DNA of 22,256 nucleotides from Acanthaster planci (lineage: Eukaryota > Echinodermata > Asteroidea > Valvatida > Acanthasteridae), in the NCBI RefSeq assembly GCF_001949145.1, contig NW_019091647.1, positions 49,685 to 71,940 on the forward strand. Direction: 5' to 3'. The notes beneath the pieces were generated by a model. That model saw nothing but the letters and a program-made list of their open reading frames with translations, did not search any database and was not told the DNA's origin. The translations under genes were made by a program, and so were the position numbers. Shown in pieces: positions 1 to 12,100 of this stretch; the first letter of the stretch is position 1, and each line of letters opens with the position of its first letter.

Positions 1-67
1 TGGTTAAGTTTAAAATTAGATCAGGCTCATTTTTTTTTTACTCAAATCTGTTTTGTGAATTACTCAC
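1..67 (-). other. start of the next INTS1 intron (partial)
   Basis: The donor GTGAGT of exon 17 lies here and the intron leaves the window at the left edge. Nothing else is visible. Confidence 0.85.
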
Positions 68-180
68 TTGGGATCCATACGTATGACCTGGGACAGCAGC
101 AGACTGTTAGACTCAGTGATGGCAACTCTTGCCAGGTGGTTCTCAAACTCAAGAATCTCTTGTTTCTCTAGAGCAATCAC
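68..180 (-). CDS. INTS1: INTS1 exon 17 of window (last seen)
   Basis: The acceptor is CATGATAG and the donor GTGAGT. It codes VIALEKQEILEFENHLARVA, ITESNSLLLSQVIRMDP, matching REKQEILAFEGHLA----ITESSSLLLSQL--LDP. Ends in phase 2. The gene continues beyond the left edge. Confidence 0.96.
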
Positions 181-3100
181 CTATCATGAGAAAAAACACA
201 CATTGTGGCATATCACCTACTAACAAAACCAACTTTATAAAATCTGTGTGCCAAATATAGCCCACTGTCCTCGAACCAGTCTGGAGTAGGTGCATCTAAT
301 CTTAGCTTTTAGGATGTTTGTGTTCCTACCTAATTTCTAGAATTGCTATTTATGTAACGGACGATCAATTACACAGGACATCACCAGCTACTGATCAACT
401 CAGAGTATCCAGTCAGTAGCTATTTACTACCATTACCTGCACTGAAACACACAATATCCAAATCATCCAAAGTTATTTCTCACAGTCATTCCTCAACAAT
501 TATTAGTCAACTCCAACAGGCTAGTGTACAGGATTATGGAAATCTGCACGAATGCATGATTCTGACAGTACTAAGATGAATCACTACCAAGCTAGGCTGG
601 AACTTGAAGCTGATTCAACACATATTGTTACATGTAAATACTAAAGTAGTTTTGAAGAACAGAGATGCAATTGATTATAGACTCATCATCTGAAATGGAC
701 GTACATGTCCAGTCCTTGACCAGATTTGGTTTCTTATTCCTTGGGCAGAAAGGAGAAAAATTCTTACCTGGAGTTCTCTTGCTCTCACCTCTTCCTGTGA
801 ACGTTCATCAGGTGCTGCAGTTGGTGGAGGGAACTTGAAATTGCTGCCAAAGAAAAGATAGCAATGGATAACACTTGCTGTGGACATTGTCCTTTCATAA
901 ACCAACAGGTAATGACATCACACAGTGCTTTATTGAATATAAAGTCAGCTCCTCAAAACTACGGCTAGCAACATATCCAAACCCCCCAAAAATTCACCAC
1001 ACAAAAAAATGCAATGCTACTTTTCCAGAAAAATTCTCAATTTTTTGAGGACTCAAAACCTAGAAATTCCAATCATGTACTTACTTGGTCATGACCATCT
1101 CCATGAAACAACGTAGCATTGGATAACGCTCCCATGCTGCTAGACCTATGACAACAGAACAACAAAAAACAAAAACATAAAACCACCATTGCACAGTGTA
1201 CAGTACATTTAGACAATACAACAACTTAAAAAGTAACTGAGTGTGTAAAATGAATTAATGACAGGTGCATCAATTGTTGGATAAACAAGGAAAAGCAAAT
1301 GATATGCAATGCACATAGATTCTAAATAAATCAGCTGGTGTGTAAATAAACCTAAAGGCTCAATTTGACAAGGAAATAATGGTCAAGCTTCAGTGCATAC
1401 TTCAAATTTCTTTGGTTATACTTATTTCATTCCCGATTCTGACCAAAAAACAAAAACCCTAATGGCCATCAGCCAGCATGCAAATTTTGTTGAGGATTAT
1501 TAGTGGTTTAAGTGTGCTTTGCTCTTCAAGAGCAGACAATTCAAAAGTCTGAATGATCAACCCCACAAGCAATGATGAATAAAATATTTCATCTCTTCCT
1601 CATTTCACTTGGTGCTCAATTCAAAAATTTTTACTAAAACTGAAAGAAAATTAATCATCCAGAAATGATAAAAGGGAGAATAACTTTCACAAGAAAACTA
1701 TTAGATTTGGTAACAGACAGCAAAAAAATTAAATGTCAACGAAGAAATAAGGCAAGTGACTTCACCTATGTTGGTGGGATTGAATGCTGTGATAACAACC
1801 AGTAAGATCCATCCTTTCCAATAGAGATTGGAGATGGCTAGACTAGGTGGTGTGTAACTGTAAAAATGAAAGCCAGATTTTATCTTAAAGTTGGAAAAAT
1901 CACAAAAAAGAGAACTTCACAACATGAAGTATTCAATCCTTTTTAAAATTATGGCCAACTCTTTAACAATGTTATTTAATAAGTATTGCCAATTCCAAGA
2001 CAATGGCAGCTAGTCCTGTGGATGACGTCACTGTTGCCGTATCCTGGGGGGAGAAAACCTGGAGAGGTTTTGCTTTTTTTAGGACTGAGAGCACAAACAA
2101 AATGTTTAAAATCAGTATTTCCTTTTGGGAATTCTTTAATGGATTAACAAAATGTGAATTGTTCAGAAAACATCTCCAAAATGCCTCCCAACTTTAAACC
2201 TGGATACACTAGTGGGTCCTTGGGTATTTGGTAGGCCGGGATTACGAGGCTGTTTAGCCAATGGATAGACAACTTGATGGATCTTGTTAAAATGACTAAG
2301 CTTCTATTACTTGTTACATATTGCCTTGAACAAAGTCTGTCGTCATGAAATTGTGGAAGGTTAGAACAAATAAACTGTTGATCAAATAGCATCAAAGCTT
2401 TGGGAAATTCACAAAATATCTGTTCATTACTGCAATTACACGAAACTGAACCTATCCCAAAAGGCCAAAAGATACTGCAGATCAGTGTTGTAGTCAAGAC
2501 CATTTACGACTTTCACAAGACAACACAGACCAGCACAAGACTTCCAGTCTGAATTCAAATGAAATGCAACAAAAGCATTCCTTTGTTATTGTTCATCCTG
2601 TTACTTGTGTCTGGTCTCAAGCATGGTCTTGTGTCTGGTCTTGGGCATGATCTTGTGTCTGGTCTTGGGCATGATCTTGTGTCTGGTCTTGGGCATGATC
2701 TTGTGTCTGGTCTTGGGCATGATCTTGTGTCTGCTCTTGGGCATGATCTTGTGTCTGGTCTTGTGACCGTCTCGACTACAACACTGTTTTCAAGATGTAT
2801 TTTTGCGTTGGGGATATGTTAATTTATATAACAGGTTTTGCCCTTACCCAACGTATCTATTAATAAACACTGTATGCTCAGTGCTTGTCCGAGAGCTTGA
2901 AAATAGTTCGCAGTACCTGCTGCTTCACCTGACTCGGACTGGCCAGCCGACCCCGGCAAGCTTGGTGGTCGAGCGGTTGAGACATCTGCACTAGTAAGCA
3001 GGAGGTCGTGGGTTCAAGTCCCACCCGAGTAGCTTGTGACTTTTTTCGCAAGCTCTCAGACAAGCACTGAGCATACAGTGTTTATTAATATATACGTTGG

Positions 3101-6100
3101 GTAAGGGCAAAACCTGTTATATAAATACAACACTGTTGCAGATATAAATAGCAAACTAAGCCTACCCTTGTGGTAGCTGGATATTTTCAGGGTGATGGTA
3201 GGCACACAAGTTGAGTACTGCATCAATCAGCTGGATCCTTTCAACCTTTAGCACTGGAAAGTCTAATGAAAACAGTTTCAAAGAGAATAAAGGTACATGA
3301 CTGGTTAAACAAAGACTATCTTTTGATGACTTCATGATGGGAGTCAGCCTACAACCATCAACATACTTTCTGTCAAGTGGTCAAAACAGCGAGCAGAAAG
3401 TAAAGGCTTTAAACGTTTAACAATGTGAAGTAATATATCAGTTATTGAAAAACCTGAAAATGTTTCTTGGAAGTAATTCACTTATAAATTATCTTTTGGG
3501 GGGGAATCTGCCTCGATTTGTCAATTTTTAAACAAATATTCTCATGTGCCTCCTAGTCTACCATGACTTTTGTGAGGTAAAGGTTTAGAATACTGACCTT
3601 CTGCATAAAGGACAGCAGCCCGTTTGACCAGCTTGTCAGCTAGTTCCAATCCATCAGCTGCTGATAGGGGCAGCTCACGTGACAGGCCCATCACTAAGAC
3701 CCTCATCAGGGTATCTTCCAGGACAGGGACCTCTGACAGCAGAGAGAGTAACAACCTGAACCATGCAGGTAGGAGCAAAGGATTTGGTGAATTAGAGAAT
3801 CATTCACTGTGTGTGACAAATCTTTGCATTAGCAATCATAACAGTTTGTACAAAAAACAGCTCAGCATCTCTTTCATGCCCCCAAAATATCAGACAAGGC
3901 AATAAGCCAATCACTGTCCAATGGAAAGATTCCCTGAACGCTTACGATCTGTCAGACTCTGGAGGCCAGTTGTCTTTACTGCAGTACGATTCTGACGACT
4001 CCATGAACAACACCTTCTGCAAGCTACAAGACAGAAAGAATCACATGCTTGGACAAGAGGAAATAATGATCAGCATCTTTATCTCAGGAATCTGTATTAA
4101 ACATAAATGGCACCTTTGTACAAATATTTCCCGCTGGTAAAGAAAACAGGCTAGGATAATTGTAAACATCTAACCACATACTGCCAGGTGCTTTTAAAAT
4201 GCAGTGCAAACATACAGGCAATTTTCAAGATTTTCAGTTGACTCCTGAATATTTCAGCCAGGCCTGCCGCCCTGTACAGAGAGCCCATAATTGTGAAGTG
4301 TTGCGTAATATCTTTTGTCTCCAGGGAATGCAAGTTACATGTTTTCAAACGCCGCTGGATTAGCGTGCAACGGTGCTGTGTCGCTCATCAATGGGGCCTT
4401 GGGGCACTTTTGTCCACGGTGCTAATCCACGGGCACGCTATGCCCAAAACAGTGGTATGCTGTTTAAAAACGGCGACAGATTACTTTCGAAAAATGCAAG
4501 TCAAAAAATAATGGCAATTTCCAGCAGCAGGTCTTTTGTTCCAAGTACGGTCTTTTGTTACATGGCAAGCTCTTTTGTCCAATTTCGGGCACCCCGGCTC
4601 TACGTATAAACCCCTGGTGCTTGAAACCAGGTTCCCCAGCAGCAAGTGGTTAACCTCAAGTAACATATAGACCCAAGGGACACTGCTGCTGTGTGAAAAT
4701 TTGTTTACATTCCTATTGCTTCAAAGACGTGGCAATACCACGGATCAATCCCAAATATGAGATTTCAGACCCAACAAGCCTCTCTTAATTCAAAATTTTT
4801 ATTCAAAGTGTTCTGTAATGCACTGCAAGTTACACTTGTGCTTCAGCCAAAATGCCAGACATTGATCACAATCACAAATGAAATTAAAAACATTTTCTTC
4901 AGAAAGCTTCAATAAGTACACACCACTTTGTTTAGGTTTCCAACACCTTACCACTGGTTGAAGTCTTGTTGGTTAACTTTGAACATCTTTGGTACCACAG
5001 TGTGCAGCCACCATACTGCATCTCTTTGCATTACAGAGGCTTGGTTTTGAAAACCTCTTAGTACATCCATGTCTATGTTCACATTAGAAAATAAGAAAAA
5101 AGCAGATGGTAAGAACTACAAGTAGAGTTTGAAACTTCCATATGAAAAATTAGTTTATGTCAAACCATGGCCTGAATGTGGTGACTGTACTGTGTTCCAT
5201 GTGATTATACTGTTTTATCATGATGGTTTGGGGAAGTTCTTAGAGGGTAAAGGTTTTAGAGGGCCTTGCAACTACATGTAGGTTGGTGAAGGTCCTCAGA
5301 CGGTAAGGTATAAAGGGTTTGCTGGCATGGAAAAGGTCACTGAACCAGATTAGGAGACAGCAAAATTCAAGAGGACCCAGGAGAATTAGGTACAATTAGC
5401 TGGTATGAAGAAGATGTTCCAACCAGCTTGGTCAAGGAAAAAGGAATGATCCTTAATGATTTAACCCCTTCACAACAGGATTATTTTGACCGCGACTGCT
5501 AGGCTGTGGCATGCCATGAATGGATGGCTTTGTCCAGCAGCAGGCCCCATTGAACAAGCAGGTGCATGGTGAATAGACTGTATGTGTGGTATGCACTAAT
5601 GCTCACACAAAGGTGCTGTAGTAGCAGTCATCCGTAGCGAAGGGGTTAAGAGAGTTTCATCAATGGCTGGGCTGCCCGAAGGAAAGCCTTCTAACTAACT
5701 TGGACAAGCCTGGGATCCTGAGCTACTGAATCTTATTTGAACCCGGTTTCAATCTTGGATGAGTGACCACTTCTTGCAACTACATAAGAACTATGTGTAA
5801 CTAAGTAATATTGCAGGAAACACAGTCTCTGCTTTCAGCAACAAACCTTTCCTGTCGCCCCTGGTGTAGGCCGCTACTGCCTCTTTGATCACAGGGCTAA
5901 CACTAAGAAGAGCAGCTAGCACAATCAAGTCAGCCAGGGAAAGTAGCATTCGATCCTAAGCAAATACACAGAACAAGAAAAATAACACAACGATAAAATA
6001 CTTCCAAATTTCAATGTGTCCTTGTATTTTCATATTTGGTATCAAAGATCCTGAGAAATTAAATATAACTGTAAACTGAGAGTAGTTACTGTAACATGCT

Positions 6101-9100
6101 GTACTGTAAGGTATTCAGGAACTTCAAAAATGAACCAACTTGATAATCAACCCTCAAAGAGCTTGGTTTAATGGACATTCTCTGCATGACTTTTTGTTTT
6201 AACTTGACATGCATGTATGTGAATTTTCAGTACTTTCGGACAGAGAGCTTCACTGTTATGGGCATATACAGTGGAACGCCGCTATAACGAACACAATGGG
6301 GTCCACGCTTAATGTTCGGTACAGCGGTCGCTCGGCATAGCGAAATTAACTGCCGAAGGTTTCATTGCAATGTTGAATAGCATCCTCTCTTGTCTAACTG
6401 ACGTGCACCCTCTTGTGATACGATTCGCTGTTTTCGTGATGTTTTGCCGTTGCCTTCACATTTGACATTTCTAGAAATGTATCTGTTAATTATTTTTGTT
6501 TTTTTATTAAATCTTGAGTTACAAACTTGATATTTAGTTTATCCTAAAAGTCGTGAATCTACTGTTCAGGATCGATCTCTGATGTATGCTGTGGTGAATC
6601 TCTGTTGATTTGCAACTACATAATGTTTGGTAGGTTTTGTGCACAAAATATTGGGAGCCAAGGACGATGTTCGGTACAGCGGTGTTTGGTATAGTGATGT
6701 TCTACTGTACTACAATGGCACTATAACAACAAGAAAAGGTCTTACCAAAAATGTTTGGTATAGCCATCATTTGGCATCTTATGATTGATTTCAATTGCTC
6801 ATGTACCCAGCACTTAGCATTCAAACATGAAGCAGCCTGCCTCATAAAGATGTCTTCATGAGGATTTATGGCCACACTTGTACTTGAACTGACTATTTTA
6901 CAGATAAACAAGGCTACAAATAAACAGCACAGAAATCCAAGCATTTTTCTGATTTTATTCCTTCCACATTTTACCTTGTGGGTTTTTCTCACTGAAAGTT
7001 GATTAGCAAAGTAAAATCAAGTTTTCATTGAGTAATCAAAGAAATTGCAGACAACATGGTGTACCATTACACTGCTTCCAATTGCAACATTCAAATTACC
7101 AGTATAATGAATAGGCCAGGAACCATTCAACAGCACTAGATTCATATCTGAACTATGCAACATGAGAAATGTCATGCAAGGGTTGTTGAAACAAATGAAA
7201 CTAAGAAAATACTTGTAAATTACGTCAAAAAGCTGATATGTCGACATGTATATGTGTATCTGTTTATATGAATTTATTACCAAGTAAAAAATCCTTGCCT
7301 TTGCAGCATTCAAGTAAAGCAAGACATCCTGTCTAAAAGTTGTCTGTTGTGTTTGTACCCAGTAGGCTGGCCTGGCCTACATGGCCGCCTGCGCACTCAT
7401 GTTCATGAACCCACAAAAGATAAACATGTAGACTGCAAATTGGCTCAAGTTCCTTAGCAATTAAGATTGAAATTCTCCTTGAATTCATTGCTATGAGTCT
7501 CAAATTCTTAATATTTCCTTCTGTGAGCAAATTTCAGTTTTGGTATTAAAGTGTACAAAAGACTAGGGGGCCAATGGGAATGTTCGCTTACCAAAATGTT
7601 TGGCACAGCAGTGTTTGTTACAGCGGTGTTGTACTGTATACAGTTCACACCATCACATTCATCAGTTTGTGCACTGAACACTTGTCAATGGAATGGTAAA
7701 CTAGCCTTGAAAAAATGGGATTGTTGACAAAAAGCCAAAATGTCTTGATTTTTCACAAAAGCAGTGTCAAAATGACCGCAACACAATTGTGGAAAACTCC
7801 TTGAAAGCTCACATGACAAAAAATTACTGCAATAATATCAGTGAAAATGCAGGAGAGGCGTATCACTCCCCATCTAGGTTCCTTTCAGGTTTAATCTTTT
7901 CTAAATGAATTTTCCAATATAATTTACCTTAAACTGAGCCTCCATGTCAATGAACTGTTTGTCAGTTCTTTCCTTCATGAGACCTCTGCAGAATGAGGGG
8001 AAATCCAGGTCATAACGTAGTGACTTGACAATCTCTCTGAACAGTGCCCTCACGGCTCGCAGATAGTCATCTCTGTTCATCAGCAAGTCTTGAAACACAT
8101 TGGCCAAAAACTTTCAGGGGAAACAAAATACACATTTATTATAAGGCAAGTAATGATCTGTGTCCATGTAATTCTTTCTTTTCTGAATATTTATCTACAT
8201 GATTAATGATATGATTGTGGAGACATAAATATTCAACTTTTTCCCTTAACCAGCACTGTTTCTCTGACAATTAAATGGAAACATCTCAAAACTTGTCTTG
8301 GACAAGCTGTGGGTAGAACCATATATTTCAGCTGCAAGAAAGTCTGTGATTGTCCTGGACGCGTTGCAGAGAACATTTTATTTGCAACTTGACAACCATG
8401 AACAACTGTTCACATGTACCAAGAGGGCCACAACAGGCCCCACCAGAATGGTTTATGGTTACCCAAGACAGTGACCTTGGATTGCTGAATACAAGACACC
8501 CAAGTGTACCACGGTCTCAACTTTTTTATCCGAGTATGGTAAGACGGCTGAAAAACGAAATGTTTTGGCTCAATAATATACACACATTTTCACATCAATG
8601 CGCCTTTGTCATTCTTTTACTGCACTCTGTTTCCAATTTATAACTATTAACTAAGATAAAGACTAGGAAACTTAAGGCAGAAGAAAATAACATTAAAGAA
8701 ATTAGCATTTACATTTTGAAACTTTTATAAGAAGGAGAAACTATATTTTATAAATGTACTTTAGGGCAGTGTATATGAAGCATTTTCAACCAGCTCCTTA
8801 GTTAATTTTATCATAGAGCTATATACATGGATCAACAAATAGTGTGTCCTTGAATGACTAGCCACAAATAAGCTGACTGCTTCCTTGTGGGAAGGCTGTG
8901 GTCTGTAAACTTATCCCAGTCAAAGTCTAAGATGTCTCCGTTAGAAAGTGAGTGCCATCTAAAACCTCCTAAGGAAAGATTTCAGTGTTACTCTGGTTGA
9001 GCTCTAACAAATTATCTGCAAACAGAATGACATCTACACCAGTCAACAGAAGACTGGGTGAGCAACCTTATAAATTTTTTCTCACAATGTGTTCATTAAG

Positions 9101-12100
9101 GCTGAAAACACAGTGCTGATAAATATATTGTGAGCCAAGGATAAAATCTGTTGTCAAAATAGGCAACATATGTTGTGGAAGTTTCAACTCCCATCTCAAT
9201 ACCCTGCCCCACTGTCGTACCTTTGCCGAAGCCTCTGGTGAATGCTGGAAGATAGTAGCCAGGAGAGCCATGTTGTTGGGATTACGAGAGTTAGACAACT
9301 CATTGTAGATGGTGTGCTTTAGGAGAGTGGACAGGTTGTCTGAATGCTGGCTTAACAACTCTCTATGAAACAAAGGTACAAAACTGTTTAGCATCATGTA
9401 CATTCACAACAAAAGGCTGATAAACTGCTCATCTGTGGCTCAAGCCAAGCAGAAAAGCCACTCTCTATAAGTTTCAAAGTACACTGGTACATGGTTTTAA
9501 TAAAAACTTGTCAAGGCACAACATTTTTCAGAATAGAACTGTTCCTTCAGCGCAATATGAAAAGGGGTTAAAAGTGATTGATAAGGTGAACCAAATTTAC
9601 TAAGAAGTTTGTAACAAAAGAAGTTGAAGTCAAGATTAAATCAAGGCCTAGCCACCATTGTGATTTCACAAAGCTATAATTGTAAAACAGATTTGGTACA
9701 GACTTACTTCATGCTGAGCATGTAGTGGTTGATGAGAGGTTTGGTTTTGAGGCGAATCTTGATGAGATGGCCTATGACTTCCACATCCTCCTGGTCATGG
9801 GTATCACAGTTTAGACACACTGCCATCAGAAGCTCTTGGGCGGGGCGTGTCAGCTGCAATCAAATATCAATTACACCAAAATTGATGGGATCGAGGCTTG
9901 AACCTGAGCCCTCTGTAATGCCTGCTGGCACATTTCAAGTACAATAAGCCACAAATTGGGTCATTCCGTGTCAATTCAGCACACTTTTGGAACTGACCGT
10001 CACGGATTGAAACAAAATTCGGTGCACTGATTGTATTTCTTGAGAACCCCCCCTCCAGGTCTGAAATTTTGTGTCAATTGGTCAATTAGTTTTTAAGATA
10101 TGGGTTAACCACTTCCTGTCTGGTGACCCATTTTCGAGTACATAGCCTTTATACATGGAACCAGGGGACCCGAAATCAGAAACTAATATAAAAAATTAAT
10201 AAAGCTGCTTGTTTTTTGTTTGGTTTTTTTTTCAAGTTTATTTCCCTTGGTCAAAAGTTTGGGCCAGCAGACAAGTTGTTAGGCAATAGCTCGTTTCTGG
10301 GGCCAGGGTTATCAAACTTGTATAATCCTTGAATGAAAGATCAAGCGGCTAAAGCCTTCCAGTGCAAAGCGCTTTTATTAGTGAGAGTAATCTGCTGTAG
10401 TATTGTTCACAATGTCTGTGCTCACAGCGGATTATCAGTGTATGAACAAAGGGCGCCCAGTGCACATGCGACCCATGAATGACCTGGCCCGGGCGCTGCT
10501 GGCCCTTGCCCTGTTGATTGACAGGGGTCGCCCCGTAGTGCCCAGCGCTTTTTCATAGCGGGTTTCAAGTGTTTCAAGCACTGTTTCAGATCGCTGACAA
10601 AATGTCCGAAGTAATATCTGGTGAGTCAAGTTCCTCTGACTACGACAGCTATTTCTTCCAGTCGAGTTCAGACGAGGGTTCTGATTCACCGCCGCTATCC
10701 CCTGCCAGAGCACAGTCAAGCACCGACATAGACAGCGATGTGCCCCTGGCTGTATACGCCAAGTGTTGGCAACAGTCCGCCACTACTACCAGCAGCGGTG
10801 CCACATCATTCCACTGGAAAGATGAAGACAGCACTCCCTTGAAGTATGGCTTCACCGGCCCTGGTGGGGTCGTCAATCCACGCTTGCATTGCAGTTTAAC
10901 GTGCACCGAGGCCTTCAGGTTGTTCTTCGATGATGTTATATATATACCACCTGATCGTTGAAGAGACCAATCGGTATGCCGTCCAACGACCTGTGTCGAC
11001 ATCTGTAAGCATGCGAGCGTGGACCGATGTCATTATCAGAGAACTGAAGGCCTTTCTCGGTCATTGCGCCATGATGGGCATCTCCAAGCTACCAAGTCTT
11101 CATAACTACTGGTCCACCGACCCCCTCGTGAAAACCAGTCTGTTTCCATCGGTCATGCCGCGAGACCACTTCCTTCAGATCCTGCAGGCCCTGTACTTCA
11201 ATAACAACAGTGCCACGCTGGCGGACTGCCGTCTACCCAAGTCGTCATGGACCTGGTGAGTGACCTGAAGGGCAAGGGGTACAACCTTGCTCTCGACCGG
11301 GCCTTCAGCAGTCCCGACTTGTTCAGGCGCCTTCACAGCCAGAAATTCAATGTTGTCGGCACCGTCATGCCCAGCAGAAAGGGAATGCCCAAAGACCTGA
11401 TGTCCGTTAAGCTGAAGCGCCGCGAAATGGCATTCCAGTCGGCCGACCTGGGTGTGAACGGCTTCCTCCTAGCAATGGTGTGGCGCGACAAGCACAATAT
11501 CCGTATGCTGTCAACAATGCATACGGCAGACGTCCTTGGCTGCGGCAAGCGAGATTGGATGGGGGAGAAGAAGCAGAAACCAGTCTGTATCATCGACTAC
11601 AACGCCCTGATGGGGGGCATTAACAGGAGCGACCAGCTAGCGGCAAATCACTGGGCCACCCGCAAGTCAATGAAGTGGTATAAAAAGCTCTTCTTCTACT
11701 TTTTCGACTTGAGCCTGGTGAACAGCTACGCCATCTATCTGGCCGTTGGTCACCGCCTCTCCTTCCTTGAATACCGCACGAGTCTAGTCCGAGAGCTTCT
11801 CTTCAATGAGCCCCTGCCTGGGTATCGGGCCCAGCACGATGCTCCGCCAGCCACGAACTCCCGCTTCGTTGGCTGCCACTTTCCCGTTGTCTAGAAGAGG
11901 GCCTGCAACGGCGACGACCTCCACTGGCGTTGCATCCTCTACTTTTCTCGGGGGGAGCAGAAGAAAACCCACTTCAAGAGCGACGTTTGCCAAACGCCCC
12001 TCTGCATCGACCCTTGCTTCAAGGAATATCATCCCATCCACTGAGGGACACTTGAACATTTTGTTTCCATTTTCATGGACATTATTTTGTGTGTTTTGCA

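Larger units (their letters stand above)
1858..3165 (-). other. INTS1 intron 13, with minisatellite and snapback element
   Basis: The right half carries the 24-bp minisatellite (2604-2763) and, directly beside it, the inverted-repeat element with tRNA-like core. From 1858 to about 2600 I see nothing definite. The open frames there (2003-2197 plus, 2144-2503 minus) lack any recognisable domain. Confidence 0.85.
5956..7927 (-). other. INTS1 intron 8, with two pogo/Tigger-like elements
   Basis: Two TA-flanked elements (6269-6707 and 6713-7636) fill most of it. The flanks 5956-6266 and 7639-7927 show no gene or repeat. Confidence 0.82.

Noticed and set aside
2144-2503. 119-codon minus-strand frame as an extra INTS1 exon
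   Set aside because: Exons 13 and 14 already join in phase with continuous INTS1 sequence, and the frame does not resemble INTS1.
2559-2822. Secreted repeat protein with hydrophobic N-terminus
   Set aside because: The frame is open because the 24-bp minisatellite is a multiple of three. It lies in an INTS1 intron on the other strand and has no family match. Kept only as a low-interest finding.
2959-3032. Functional tRNA gene
   Set aside because: The boxes, acceptor stem and T arm are good, but the anticodon loop has eight bases and the unit is embedded in a repeat, so it is a SINE head.
3624-3905. 93-codon plus-strand frame
   Set aside because: It is the complement of INTS1 exon 12 plus intron sequence.
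6702-7322. Minus-strand frames of 96 and 101 codons as a pogo-type transposase
   Set aside because: No DDE spacing, helix-turn-helix or CENP-B-like motif could be seen; composition is that of the A+T-rich repeat interior.
10435-11002. Minus-strand frames of 94 and 117 codons
   Set aside because: They lie opposite the G+C-rich transposase coding region and are shadows of it.
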